A stretch of DNA of 14,721 nucleotides from Strigomonas culicis. Lineage: Eukaryota; Euglenozoa; Kinetoplastea; Trypanosomatida; Trypanosomatidae. The stretch spans positions 1 through 14,721 of the forward strand of contig AUXH01000487.1 in assembly GCA_000482145.1 (NCBI GenBank). The letters run 5' to 3'. Each line of letters opens with the position of its first letter. Within the stretch, counting starts at the first letter, position 1. The translations under genes and the position numbers were made by a program. A model generated the notes under the pieces. The model was not told the origin of the DNA. It made no database searches and saw only the letters and a list, made by a program, of their open reading frames with translations. Below are positions 7,500-14,721 of the stretch, one piece after another.

Positions 7500-8939
7500 A
7501 TGACGACAGCCCTCAACAAGCTGCGCAAGACGCTGACGGAGCCAGACCACGCCAACAAGACCGCCTTTCGTGACTACGACGACGAGCGCAAGTCGCGGGA
7601 CGTAGAGCGGCTACACAGTGCGATGCAGCACTTCTCGGAGGCGGTCACGAACGGCATGATCGCCATGAAGGAGGTCGCGAGCGCCTTCGAGGCGGTCGGC
7701 CAGTCCTTCACGGAGATGACGATCGGAGGCCTGCCTGCGCCCAGCGCCGGGGTGCTCGGCAACAGTGTGAACCTCGGCGAGGGCGAGGGGCTGGAGGAGG
7801 CGGACGACGCGGGCCACCTCGCGGTGAACTACGCGGTCTCAACCACCTCCACGAAGCTGCCGGACGAGACGACGTCGCAGGTGCGGCGGCTCGCGCGGCT
7901 CTTCGCGGAGGAGGCTCGCAAAATGAACGAGGGCAGCCCCTTCCAGAGCTTCAACGCCGGCGTTCATCGCGACGTCATCAAACGTGTGCTGCCCGTGACG
8001 GAGCACCTCAAGGGCATCGACGCGGTCGAGCGGGACTGTGCGCAGCATCTTCAGAGGTATAATAAGCTCAAGACGGAGGTGGAGCAGATCGAGCGGCGCT
8101 ATGCGCGGAAGGGCAAGTCGTTTGTCGACAGCAAGAGCCACAAGAAGTGCAGCGCGAAGCGGGACGCGGCGTGGCAGGCGTACCGCGCGAAGAAAGATAA
8201 ATTCACTGAGGCCTTTGATCTCCTGACGGAGGTGAACGACCACACCGCCGCGCAGGTAATCCACCGCTACCTCAGCCTCAACAACGAGTACCTGCGGCAG
8301 ATGACGGAGAGCATCAGCAAGATTCTGCCCGCCATGGAGGAGGCATACCCCCTCAACTCGGAGTATAGCACCATCCAGAACACCATGCTGGTCGAGGCAG
8401 TCGCCGCCGCGAAAGAGCCCTTTGCGAATCATTTCGAGAAGCTTCAGGAGGCGCAGGCCGCCGCGGCGGCAGCGGCACCGGCACCGGCGGCCGCCGTGGC
8501 GGCGGCAGCGGCGGAGGGAGAGCACGAGGATACCCTCACCGAAACGACAACGACACTGACGCACAGCTCCGAGTTCCCCCCCGCGGCGGATGCAGCCGCA
8601 GCGGAGGCGGTGGAGGCCACGCCGACGAAGAAGGATGCGGCGCCGCTGGCGGAGCAGCACTTCGACCCGGTGCACAACGCGGTGGGGCAGACCGCCGACG
8701 ACTATCTGCACGTCGCGTCGCAGCCCGCGCGGCTGAACACGCAGAACGCGCAGACGGCGGGTGACATCGCCCACATCCAGCCCTCCGCATCCGCGCGAAA
8801 GGGCCCGCCGCCGGCGCCGGCGGCGACCGCACCCAGCTTCTCGCCGGACCCTTCCGTGTCTGTGCGCAAGGCAGTCACGATCGGCGACAACGCGGTGGAG
8901 CTCACCCCCTCGTCGCATATAAAAAGCGACACTGCGTAG
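7500..8939 (+). CDS. BAR-domain-like coiled-coil protein
   Basis: This 479-residue protein has a helical N-terminal half (about 30-285) that reads like a BAR domain, the dimeric curved module that binds or bends membranes. Features seen are long charged heptad-like helices, the stretch RYNKLKTEVEQIERRY, then a basic segment around 200-240 with KKCSAKRDAAW and YRAKKDKF, and a third helix ending near 285. A Gly/Glu-rich insert at about 72-120 interrupts the helices. The tail (about 315-479) is Ala/Pro-rich and looks disordered, with a poly-Ala block at 320-341. There is no signal peptide or membrane segment. A membrane-trafficking role is inference from the fold; generic coiled coil is the alternative. 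After the TAG, GC-rich DNA stays open in the +1 frame, so the annotated C-terminus deserves checking. Confidence 0.7.
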   Translation: MTTALNKLRKTLTEPDHANKTAFRDYDDERKSRDVERLHSAMQHFSEAVTNGMIAMKEVASAFEAVGQSFTEMTIGGLPAPSAGVLGNSVNLGEGEGLEEADDAGHLAVNYAVSTTSTKLPDETTSQVRRLARLFAEEARKMNEGSPFQSFNAGVHRDVIKRVLPVTEHLKGIDAVERDCAQHLQRYNKLKTEVEQIERRYARKGKSFVDSKSHKKCSAKRDAAWQAYRAKKDKFTEAFDLLTEVNDHTAAQVIHRYLSLNNEYLRQMTESISKILPAMEEAYPLNSEYSTIQNTMLVEAVAAAKEPFANHFEKLQEAQAAAAAAAPAPAAAVAAAAAEGEHEDTLTETTTTLTHSSEFPPAADAAAAEAVEATPTKKDAAPLAEQHFDPVHNAVGQTADDYLHVASQPARLNTQNAQTAGDIAHIQPSASARKGPPPAPAATAPSFSPDPSVSVRKAVTIGDNAVELTPSSHIKSDTA

Positions 8940-9339
8940 CGCTGCATCGGTACGACCCGATCGGAGTCCCAAACCGCGCGTCGCCGCGTCCACGTCGCGG
9001 CACACGTCCCTGTCATCGCTGTCGCTCTCGCCGGGCTGTTCGGAACACTTCTCGGAAGATTTCTCACCGCTACGGCGGCGCCGCAGCCGCACGCCGATCT
9101 GTTTCAGCCCCACACCGTCGTCTTGGCTCTCACTGACGTCTGTGTCAAATGGGTCGACGCCATCTGTTCCGCTGGCCGACGCGGATGACGCAGGAGACGA
9201 CTCGGAGGTCGAACAGTTGCTGGTGGTGTTGGAGGGGCTCGTGGAGGCTTTTTGCGCGACGGTCGCCGCGCGGCGGGCGAGGGCGCGCGCTGAGGGTGAC
9301 AAAAAAAGTATTAAAAACAAAGGAAAGAGGACAGAATAA
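8923..9339 (+). other. GC-rich open stretch after the BAR-like gene; possible frameshifted tail or small gene
   Basis: From 8940 to about 9300 the DNA stays as GC-rich as the genes, unlike every other spacer here. In the +1 frame relative to the upstream gene it is open from 8923 to the TAA at 9337-9339. It encodes a Ser/Arg-rich segment and then a hydrophobic helix-like piece (EVEQLLVVLEGLVEAF) followed by an Ala/Arg stretch. By hand count about 73% of third positions are G or C. This frame has no ATG. The antisense frame sharing the same third positions is also open and reads Ser/Asp-rich. It could be a frameshifted C-terminus, a decayed gene, or a GC-rich 3'UTR. Confidence 0.4.
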
Positions 9340-10220
9340 TAAGTAGAAAAAGAGAATAAAATGTGAATGCATTTGCATCTATAAAAGCTTTTTTTTTCCT
9401 TTTCTTCTCTTTTTACTTTTCCCTGTAACAGTATCTTCATACTTAAAAAGAATAATAATAATTGTTTTCACTTCCTCTGGGCGTTGTCATACGCTGTACT
9501 TTTTTCTTTTCATTCGTTTACTAAGCATACTACGAAGTACATCAGTTGATTCTGTTTTCCTCTTGAAAAGGAAAAGCACATGTTAAAAATAATAAAAAAA
9601 AGCAGAGAGGAAAGAACACACTATAAACACAACTAAACACAAACATTTTTCTCTTTTCAACTAATCAAGTGACCCACCTCCTACACATACACAACGGTAT
9701 GAGGAGTTCAGATTTCACTTTTGCTTTTGTTGCATGGCGCGTGAGACCAAAAGACCTATCCATATAAAAAAATATATATATATATATCAACGAACTAAAT
9801 ATGTATATATAAGCATAATAAGGAGAGAAGAAGTGAAGAGAAAAGAAGGAGAGACAGAGTGGAAAGCATTTAGTGTCGCTCTCTTCTCTCTTTTTTTTCC
9901 CCCTTTCTCATCCTTTTTTTTTCCTTTTGCGTTTTTTTTTGTTCTTCTGTCGATGAAATGAAAGGGTTTTTTCTTTTTTTGCTGTACCTATTGGGATGAC
10001 CAGGTCTCTTCTTTCGTTCTCCTTTTTTTTTTCTCATATATACTCTAATTCTTCTTTGTGATTTGTTCAGTAATCTATTAACGGCAGTATCACTACTATC
10101 ACGAGCAGCAACATCATAACTAGTAATCATCCCTACATCTGTATTTAACGATGTACCAAATTCACAACCAAACTTATGATACAGTGCACTGCTGTAGGAT
10201 TCCTCACATGACTTACCTAT
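9340..10220. other. Long AT-rich spacer
   Basis: AT-rich with T and A runs, an AT microsatellite at about 9768-9787, and CT-rich tracts at 9876-9940 and 10018-10070. The parts at 9480-9560, 9650-9740 and 10056-10230 are higher-complexity AT-rich sequence. The last keeps an open minus frame discussed in the findings. No confident gene. Confidence 0.55.
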
Positions 10221-10300
10221 TACTGTTTCTCTTTTTTTTCCTTTCCTTTTCTCCTTCACTTTTTTTTTTTGTGTGTATGTATTGTGATACTTATGAAAAG
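10221..10300 (+). promoter_or_regulatory. Predicted trans-splice acceptor for aldose 1-epimerase
   Basis: A long T/C tract (10221-10270) is followed by the first AG at 10299-10300. An ATG at 10292 lies upstream of the AG and would be removed. No ATG occurs in the predicted 108-base 5'UTR before 10409, which supports that start. Confidence 0.7.
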
Positions 10301-10408
10301 ATCAACGATCTTTGAAAAGCTACACCTCCTCCCAAACTTATCAACAACACCAGAAATACTAATAAAAAAAACAACAACAACAAAAAAACTCAAACTCTAA
10401 GCACCACG

Positions 10409-11941
10409 ATGCCGCTTTCCTTTGTGACTGACGTGCAGCCATACGGCCCGGGCAGCCTGATCACGCTGAAGTCCCCCGCCCTGCAGGTGGTCATCAGCAC
10501 GCTCGGCGCGACGCTGCATTCCGTCCGGGTGAACCCGCACTTCCAGACCTCCTCTATCCGCTCCGCGAAAAAGATGAGCCTCCATGAGGTGGAGGCCGCC
10601 GCGGCGGCGCGCAGTGCGCTCGGCGATGACACCGCCGGCTGGACGGAGGTCAACATGCAGTACAACAAGTACGAGGAGGCGCTCGCCGACTGCGGCACCT
10701 ATATGGGCGCGACCGTCGGGCGCTATGCCGGCCGCATCGGCAATGGCACCTTCGTCCTCAACCGCAAGACGTACCACACGCCGAAGAACCAGGATGGGCT
10801 CAACACCATTCACGGCGGCGGCAACGCCTTTGACAAGAAGCAGTGGCAGTACAAGGTGCTGAACAGCACGACGCATCCCCACCCCCACGCGCACCACCCC
10901 GTGTCGGCGTCGGCGCCGGACACGCATAAGAAGCGGAAGGCGGCGGTGGATGCGAATGACGTCGACGACTTGGATGACCGCGCGCGCGCCGAGGAGGCGT
11001 TCGATAGCCGCCACTACATTCGTGCGTCCTTTCACTACATGAGCCCGCACAACGAGAACGGCTTCCCGGGGGAGCTGCACTGCATGGTGACCTACACGAT
11101 CTTCCAGAAGCAGCCGCACGCGCTCTGTATGGACTTCCGCGCCGCGCTGGCGCCGGCGTCGCCCGCGAACGCGACGATTGTGAACATGTTCAACCACGCC
11201 TACTGGAACCTGAACGGGTTCCCGAAGCGGCCACTGACGCTGTCGCAGTCGCAGCCGGCGGCGGGCAGCGCCGCGGACGCGCCGTGGCCGCAGGCGGCGC
11301 CGATCCACAACCACCACCTGCGGCTGCCGACCGCCGACACCGTAGCCGAGACGGACGCCGCGGCGATCCCTTCCGGCAAGATGGTGTCTGTTGCGGGCAG
11401 CCCGCTGGACTTCCGCGGCGCCGGCCACTGCCTCGGCGACGGCATCGACAACGAGGCCGCGCTGCGCCGCCAGCCGTGCGGCTACGACCACCCCTTCTTC
11501 ATGAGCGACTATAAGATGCCGGGGCAGCTGCACAGCCGCCGACAGCCGAAGCGGATGAGCCTCAACGCGGTCATGCGGAGCCCGACCAGCGGCATTGAGA
11601 TGTCCGTCTACAGTACCTTTCCGTGTCTGTGGGTGTACACCGCGAATAACCTCAAGGCGGACGCGAAGGGCACCCTTGGCGAGCGCTTCGCCCGCTACCG
11701 TGCGTGCTGCCTCGAGCCGCAGCACCTGCCGGATGCGATCAACCACACCAAGACCTTCCCGCGCACGAGCTTCATCGTGACAAAGAAAAACCCGTACATC
11801 GAGCGCATTGTCAACGTCTTCACGGTGCGGCCCCACGCCGGCCAGCCCCGCACGCAGAAGGGCAAGGTGGCGGATAAGGAGGGCGAGAGGGAGGCCGCGC
11901 GTGCGACGTCGCTGCTGCCGCACTACCTCAGCAAGCTGTAA
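10409..11941 (+). CDS. GALM: Aldose 1-epimerase (mutarotase) with a PTS1 signal, predicted glycosomal
   Basis: This enzyme interconverts alpha and beta anomers of hexoses such as galactose and glucose, feeding the beta/alpha-specific steps of sugar use. Its 510 residues contain the family landmarks in order: GRYAGRI at 104-110, IHGGGNAF with H135, FNHAYWNLNG with H263 as the likely catalytic acid, GYDHPFF with D360 as a sugar ligand, and LEPQHLPDA with E436 as the likely base. It is much longer than the usual 340 or so. The extra length comes from an insert at about 34-70, a His-then-acidic insert at 152-198, and a basic tail from about 475. The last three residues are SKL, a canonical type 1 peroxisomal import signal, which in this group means the glycosome. 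Import is inference from the motif; the enzyme family is clear. A non-catalytic galactose mutarotase-like paralogue is less likely because all catalytic residues remain. Confidence 0.93.
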   Translation: MPLSFVTDVQPYGPGSLITLKSPALQVVISTLGATLHSVRVNPHFQTSSIRSAKKMSLHEVEAAAAARSALGDDTAGWTEVNMQYNKYEEALADCGTYMGATVGRYAGRIGNGTFVLNRKTYHTPKNQDGLNTIHGGGNAFDKKQWQYKVLNSTTHPHPHAHHPVSASAPDTHKKRKAAVDANDVDDLDDRARAEEAFDSRHYIRASFHYMSPHNENGFPGELHCMVTYTIFQKQPHALCMDFRAALAPASPANATIVNMFNHAYWNLNGFPKRPLTLSQSQPAAGSAADAPWPQAAPIHNHHLRLPTADTVAETDAAAIPSGKMVSVAGSPLDFRGAGHCLGDGIDNEAALRRQPCGYDHPFFMSDYKMPGQLHSRRQPKRMSLNAVMRSPTSGIEMSVYSTFPCLWVYTANNLKADAKGTLGERFARYRACCLEPQHLPDAINHTKTFPRTSFIVTKKNPYIERIVNVFTVRPHAGQPRTQKGKVADKEGEREAARATSLLPHYLSKL

Positions 11942-12660
11942 GCAGCATCCACTAGTAACGATCTGATTATACGTCTGTTCCTTTTTTTTTTCCTTCTTCT
12001 TTCTTTTTGTGGCTGTCCTTTTATTAACGATTTCTTTCCTTTTCTTCACTACTCACACAAACAAAACAAGGCAAGCAACAACGAAAAGAAGAAGAGAAAA
12101 GAAAAGAACTAATTATACACAACAAGAAAAAAAAAATACAAATCCTAATAAAAAAACAAACAAACAAACAAACAAACTTGAGGGTATGAACAATAGTAAT
12201 GAGTCCCTCCATTATTATATTGCACCGCGGCCTCTTTTTTTTCTTTCTTTCATTTTTAGTGTTTTTGAATACCATCAAAAGATAACGACAGTGCTTTTCT
12301 TCTTTTTTCGTTTCTTCAAAAAACACTTTATTACAAAGAAGTGTTTTTTTTTTTTTAGTCACATTGAATCAGTTGCTCTGCAATTAAAACAAAGCAACCG
12401 GACAAAAAAGAAAAAGATAAGAGAAATACAAAAAGAGAGAGAGAGAAAAGTAACGCAAACCATAATCATTAGCTGTTTGTTTCTCTCTACTCTTCATTTT
12501 TCTTCTCTGCGTGTGTTCCTTGCGCTTGAATACTGTTTAGAGTATTGGCGTTTCAAAAAAAAAAAGAAAGAAAGAAGAATCACAGCCTACATACACACAT
12601 ACATACATATGTACGTAATCATTGCAATGCCCATGGGTTTTATCGGATAGGATTGCCACT
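11942..12660. other. AT-rich left part of the convergent strand-switch region
   Basis: The spacer starts with the 3' region of the epimerase gene and continues with A-rich and T-rich runs, a CAAA repeat at 12154-12177 and a GA repeat near 12435-12447. The plus-strand frames that cross it start without an ATG or are runs of Lys, Phe and Asn codons. The two transcription units should end somewhere in 11942-13443. Confidence 0.6.
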
Positions 12661-12699
12661 GTTCTGCTCTCCCTCCCCTCTCTTCTTTTCCCCCTTCAG
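12661..12699 (+). promoter_or_regulatory. Pyrimidine tract and AG abutting the GC island
   Basis: An almost pure C/T tract of about 37 bases ends in CAG at 12697-12699, immediately before the GC-rich island. It has the quality of the acceptors in front of the genes, so it may mark a trans-spliced plus-strand transcript beginning at about 12700. Confidence 0.5.
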
Positions 12700-12962
12700 C
12701 AAAGCGCAACGGCGCAGAGAGCCAACTGGCGGAGACCGCAGCGGCCTCTGCACCGGGGTCGACGCCTTGCGGAGATCCCTACCTCTTCCCGTACCGCGCA
12801 GGCGGTGGGCGCCGCCGTGGGGGGGTCTCTACGGCCGTGGGCAGCCCCGTAGGCCTGGCCCTAGGGATAGCCCCACGCTGGCCCGCGGCGTAGCCGGGGC
12901 CTTAGCGGGCCCGGGACGCCGCCGCGCCCAGGTTCAACCCCATGGGCGACTTCTTTTTTTTT
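12700..12962 (+). ncRNA. Candidate structured non-coding RNA in a GC island
   Basis: A sharply bounded GC-rich block sits in AT-rich DNA between two converging genes. Its first plus-strand ATG is at 12942 and gives only ten codons, so it is unlikely to be an ordinary gene. Three hairpins can be drawn: 12801-12805 with 12812-12816; 12829-12834 with 12847-12852; and 12885-12891 with 12916-12922, enclosing 12894-12898 with 12910-12914. GGTTCAACCCC at 12931-12941 fits the Pol III B-box GWTCRANNC, and nine T at 12954-12962 would serve as a Pol III terminator. A weak A-box-like match lies at 12767-12777. It does not fold as a tRNA, and I see no 7SL or U-snRNA motif. Alternatives are a spliced long RNA, a transposon remnant, or a decayed gene. 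Confidence 0.35.
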
Positions 12963-13443
12963 CCTTTTGCCTAACTAAAAACGAAAACGGGAGGAGAGCG
13001 GCGGGGAGGGGATTTGATTGTTTTCACACGCGTTCACGGAGGGAATCGCCGTGAGGCTTTTGCTGTGCGCGCGCACGCACACATGCACAATAATAAAAGA
13101 GAGAGGAATGCTATTTTTTTTTTTTGTTCGAACGATTGAAAAGAAGAAGGTATATATGTGTACTTTTGTTGGTCAGCAAGAGTTTTTTTTTTGGAAAAAA
13201 AAAACAAAGAATTGATTAAAAAAGAAAAGAAAAGAGAAAAAAAGTGAAAACTCTCGCCGACTCTTTTAATAATAATAAGATCAGAAAAAGAGAAGGAAAA
13301 AAAAAGAGAAAGAGAGAGAGTATGAACGGAAGTTATTGTACCTCTTTTTTCTCTGTCTCTTTTTCTCACCATCTCTCTCTCCTTTTCCTTCTTTCAATAG
13401 AAATAAATAAAAAAAAGGTAAATGCACACGCATCCACACAACT
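12963..13443. other. Right part of the convergent strand-switch region
   Basis: Mixed sequence. Moderately GC-rich to about 13085, including an alternating purine-pyrimidine stretch at 13066-13085. The rest is AT-rich, with A/G runs near 13210-13320 and C/T runs at 13343-13395. It probably includes the 3'UTR of the minus-strand gene. No supportable gene. Confidence 0.5.
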
Positions 13444-14271
13444 CTAAAAGACACCGAAGAACTGGTCTTGCATCTGCCGCATCATCATCTCTGCGGGCGA
13501 CACCGGGAACCCATTTCGGTCATTACGATTACGCTGATTGTGAAAGGGAGAAGGGGAAACAAGCGGATCGCCCAACCCGGTGTGCATGCCAAACAGAGAC
13601 GTCTGCATATCTGCCAGCATGCGGCGGTGCATATCGGCGAAGCGGTCCGCCGCGTTGCTGGCCATCATCTGATTATGATGCTGATTGTCATTTGCAGTTG
13701 TAGGGTTATAGCACTGCGCCTCCGTCCGCGTCGAACGACAGCGGACCCCTTCATCGTCTGGCTCCTCCACAATCGGCTGCGTGGTGACGTCCGATCTTGA
13801 GTTGTACTTATGCGGACGACGATGCTCCTCCTCCCATGCACTTTCCGTCACTTCTTCGACGCGCGCGGCATTATTATTATTATTATTATTATTATTATAA
13901 GTGTGGCGAACCGAAAAAGGAGACGCCGGCATACCGGGCGGCGCTGCCTTAGAAGAGGAAGAATACATGACCGTCTGCTGAAAAAAGGTGTTATTATTAT
14001 TGTTATTGTTGTTAAAGCGGGGGTCATCGTTTGAGTTGTAGTAATACACGTGACGTTCGGTGTTGCCATCTTTAGCGTAGTAGTGCTGCGCGTTCGTCCG
14101 CTGGTCGACTTCGTGAAGCTCGTGCCGGGCGGGCTCCCTTCTCAGCTCTCCATTCGCAGTGGTGGTGGTGACGAGCTGATTATTGTTATTATGGATTTGT
14201 CCATCATCGGAGCGACGGTGGTGATGACGGTGGAAGAGTGAGTGATTGTGGCGGTGGTCGTCGGAGGACAT
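13444..14271 (-). CDS. Asn/His-rich protein of unknown function
   Basis: I do not recognise this 275-residue protein. The start is the ATG at 14271, the first after the predicted splice site; the longer open frame begins at a TTG. Visible features are a His/Arg-rich N-terminus (6-20), short Asn runs at 28-31, 87-94 and 126-134, a Tyr-rich patch at 64-78, and an acidic segment at 138-149. A conserved-looking, Met-rich C-terminal part (207-275) contains FADMHRRMLADMQTSLFGM and ends in QDQFFGVF. The Met/Phe-rich end loosely recalls the N-terminal part of myeloid leukemia factor proteins, but the order and spacing do not fit, so I assign no family. There is no signal peptide or membrane segment. 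It is the only minus-strand gene and its codons are less GC-rich than those of the plus genes. It is the last gene visible of a unit transcribed from the right. Confidence 0.7.
   Translation of the reverse strand: MSSDDHRHNHSLFHRHHHRRSDDGQIHNNNNQLVTTTTANGELRREPARHELHEVDQRTNAQHYYAKDGNTERHVYYYNSNDDPRFNNNNNNNNTFFQQTVMYSSSSKAAPPGMPASPFSVRHTYNNNNNNNNNAARVEEVTESAWEEEHRRPHKYNSRSDVTTQPIVEEPDDEGVRCRSTRTEAQCYNPTTANDNQHHNQMMASNAADRFADMHRRMLADMQTSLFGMHTGLGDPLVSPSPFHNQRNRNDRNGFPVSPAEMMMRQMQDQFFGVF
13868..13898 (-). repeat. ATT/AAT microsatellite coding poly-Asn in the minus gene
   Basis: Nine consecutive AAT codons on the minus strand encode Asn 126-134. A second run near 13990-14012 mixes AAT and AAC codons. 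As in Pol beta-PAK, the repeat is in frame. Confidence 0.85.
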
Positions 14272-14299
14272 TTTTTTTTTATAGATCAAAACTAAAGAG

Positions 14300-14341
<42 letters not shown>
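14272..14341 (-). promoter_or_regulatory. CT-repeat trans-splice acceptor for the minus gene
   Basis: On the minus strand a pure CT dinucleotide run of about 38 bases (14303-14340 as GA on plus) leads through TTTTCTCTTT to AG at 14293-14292. The predicted 5'UTR is about 20 bases before the ATG at 14271. It confirms the minus orientation and the start choice. Confidence 0.75.
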
Positions 14342-14345
<4 letters not shown>

Positions 14346-14443
14346 AAGAGATGATTCTTTCTTTTTGTATATGGTGTGTCCTTTGTTTTCATCTTTTTTT
14401 AAGGTGAACTTAGATTTGGGTATAGAGTAATGCGAATTCTACC
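14342..14443. other. AT-rich sequence upstream of the minus gene
   Basis: Unremarkable AT-rich spacer with T runs. I see no gene or RNA. Confidence 0.5.
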
Positions 14444-14721
14444 GAATGTCAATTCATCTATAAAAGTAGCGGTCGATCCAATGATCAGATAAAAACTTAC
14501 AGACTCTCATCGTAAAGAATCAGTGCACAGTGCTCTGATAATCTGTTGAATGTATCATCTTTTCGTCGACACCTATGCAGGTAACAGAAATGATCATGAT
14601 AATTGGCAACTGCGAAAGAATGTCACCATTTACACTTGACCGCTTTACTCATGACTATCATCTATAAATACACCATGATGATCAGATAAAAACTTACAGA
14701 CTCTCATCGTTAAGGAATCAG
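14444..14721. repeat. Imperfect direct repeat, period about 197-204, cut by the window end
   Basis: The block 14481-14523 recurs at 14678-14721. The first 33 bases are identical, followed by one inserted base and one substitution. Just before each copy is a shared TCATCTATAAA (14454 and 14658). GAATGT also recurs at 14444, 14548 and 14619. This looks like the first units of a diverged tandem array continuing beyond the window. Neither copy has an open frame of note. Confidence 0.75.

Noticed and set aside
9142..9346. Small ORFs of 65 codons at 9142 and 9149
   Set aside because: The first starts at GTG; the second has an ATG but gives a Trp/Arg-rich product with no motif. Neither has its own splice signal.
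7839..9440. Minus-strand frame of 533 codons over the BAR gene
   Set aside because: Mostly antisense of the BAR gene and it begins in AT-rich spacer. Only its 8940-9300 part remains open to question and is treated in the findings.
10397..12049. Minus-strand open frame of 550 codons across aldose 1-epimerase
   Set aside because: Shadow of the GC-rich plus gene, whose catalytic motifs are all intact; the product is Arg/Val/Leu-rich without motifs.
12870..12953. tRNA gene using the GGTTCAACCCC box
   Set aside because: The T-stem pairs at only three of five positions and no sequence 60-90 bases upstream can pair with the expected acceptor strand.
12700..12953. 7SL (SRP) RNA
   Set aside because: The conserved GGAA-type tetraloop and AGCAG internal loop of the SRP54-binding domain are absent on both strands.
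12545..13054. Plus-strand frame of 169 codons through the GC island
   Set aside because: It starts at TTG in an A-rich run upstream of the AG. After the predicted splice point the island has no ATG in this frame, and the product is Arg/Pro/Gly-rich without recognisable motifs.
13464..14289. Myeloid leukemia factor family assignment for the minus gene
   Set aside because: Only scattered Met/Phe and YS similarities; the order of elements is reversed and the conserved core of that family is missing.
1..14721. CRISPR arrays, IS elements or prokaryotic operons
   Set aside because: No spaced identical repeats, terminal inverted repeats with transposase, or Shine-Dalgarno-led tightly packed genes; the gene set is eukaryotic.

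Overview
This window looks like nuclear DNA from a kinetoplastid, most likely a trypanosomatid. Six observations point that way. The protein genes appear intronless. Five of them lie head to tail on one strand. Each gene except the first, whose upstream region is cut off, is preceded by a long pyrimidine tract and an AG, as expected for trans-splice acceptors. Coding DNA is GC-rich, while the spacers are AT-rich and full of simple repeats. Two DNA polymerase beta paralogues lie in tandem, a kinetoplastid hallmark (mitochondrial Pol beta-PAK and Pol beta). One metabolic enzyme ends in a peroxisome/glycosome targeting signal, Ser-Lys-Leu. I cannot name the species.

Layout. On the plus strand: 42-3533, Pol beta-PAK with a very large Ala/Pro/Lys/Glu-rich N-terminal extension that may begin upstream of the window; 3983-5116, compact Pol beta; 5895-7148, a SET/MYND (SMYD-type) methyltransferase; 7500-8939, a BAR-domain-like protein, followed by a GC-rich open stretch to about 9300; 10409-11941, aldose 1-epimerase ending in SKL. 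On the minus strand: 13444-14271, an Asn/His-rich protein I do not recognise. The interval 11942-13443 is therefore a convergent strand-switch region, where two polycistronic units should terminate. It contains a structured GC-rich island (about 12700-12953) that has no usable ORF, a B-box-like sequence near its 3' end and a T9 run after it. The right edge (14444-14721) carries an imperfect direct repeat cut by the window end.

How the genes relate. The two Pol beta enzymes are expected to serve repair and replication of mitochondrial (kinetoplast) DNA. Both keep the three catalytic aspartates and the lyase lysine. The other genes show no functional link; co-orientation in a kinetoplastid transcription unit does not imply a shared pathway. 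The items most worth following are the GC island, the 70-residue insertion in the Pol beta-PAK lyase domain, the open GC-rich tail after the BAR gene, an AT-biased orphan patch near 10056-10230, and the terminal repeat.
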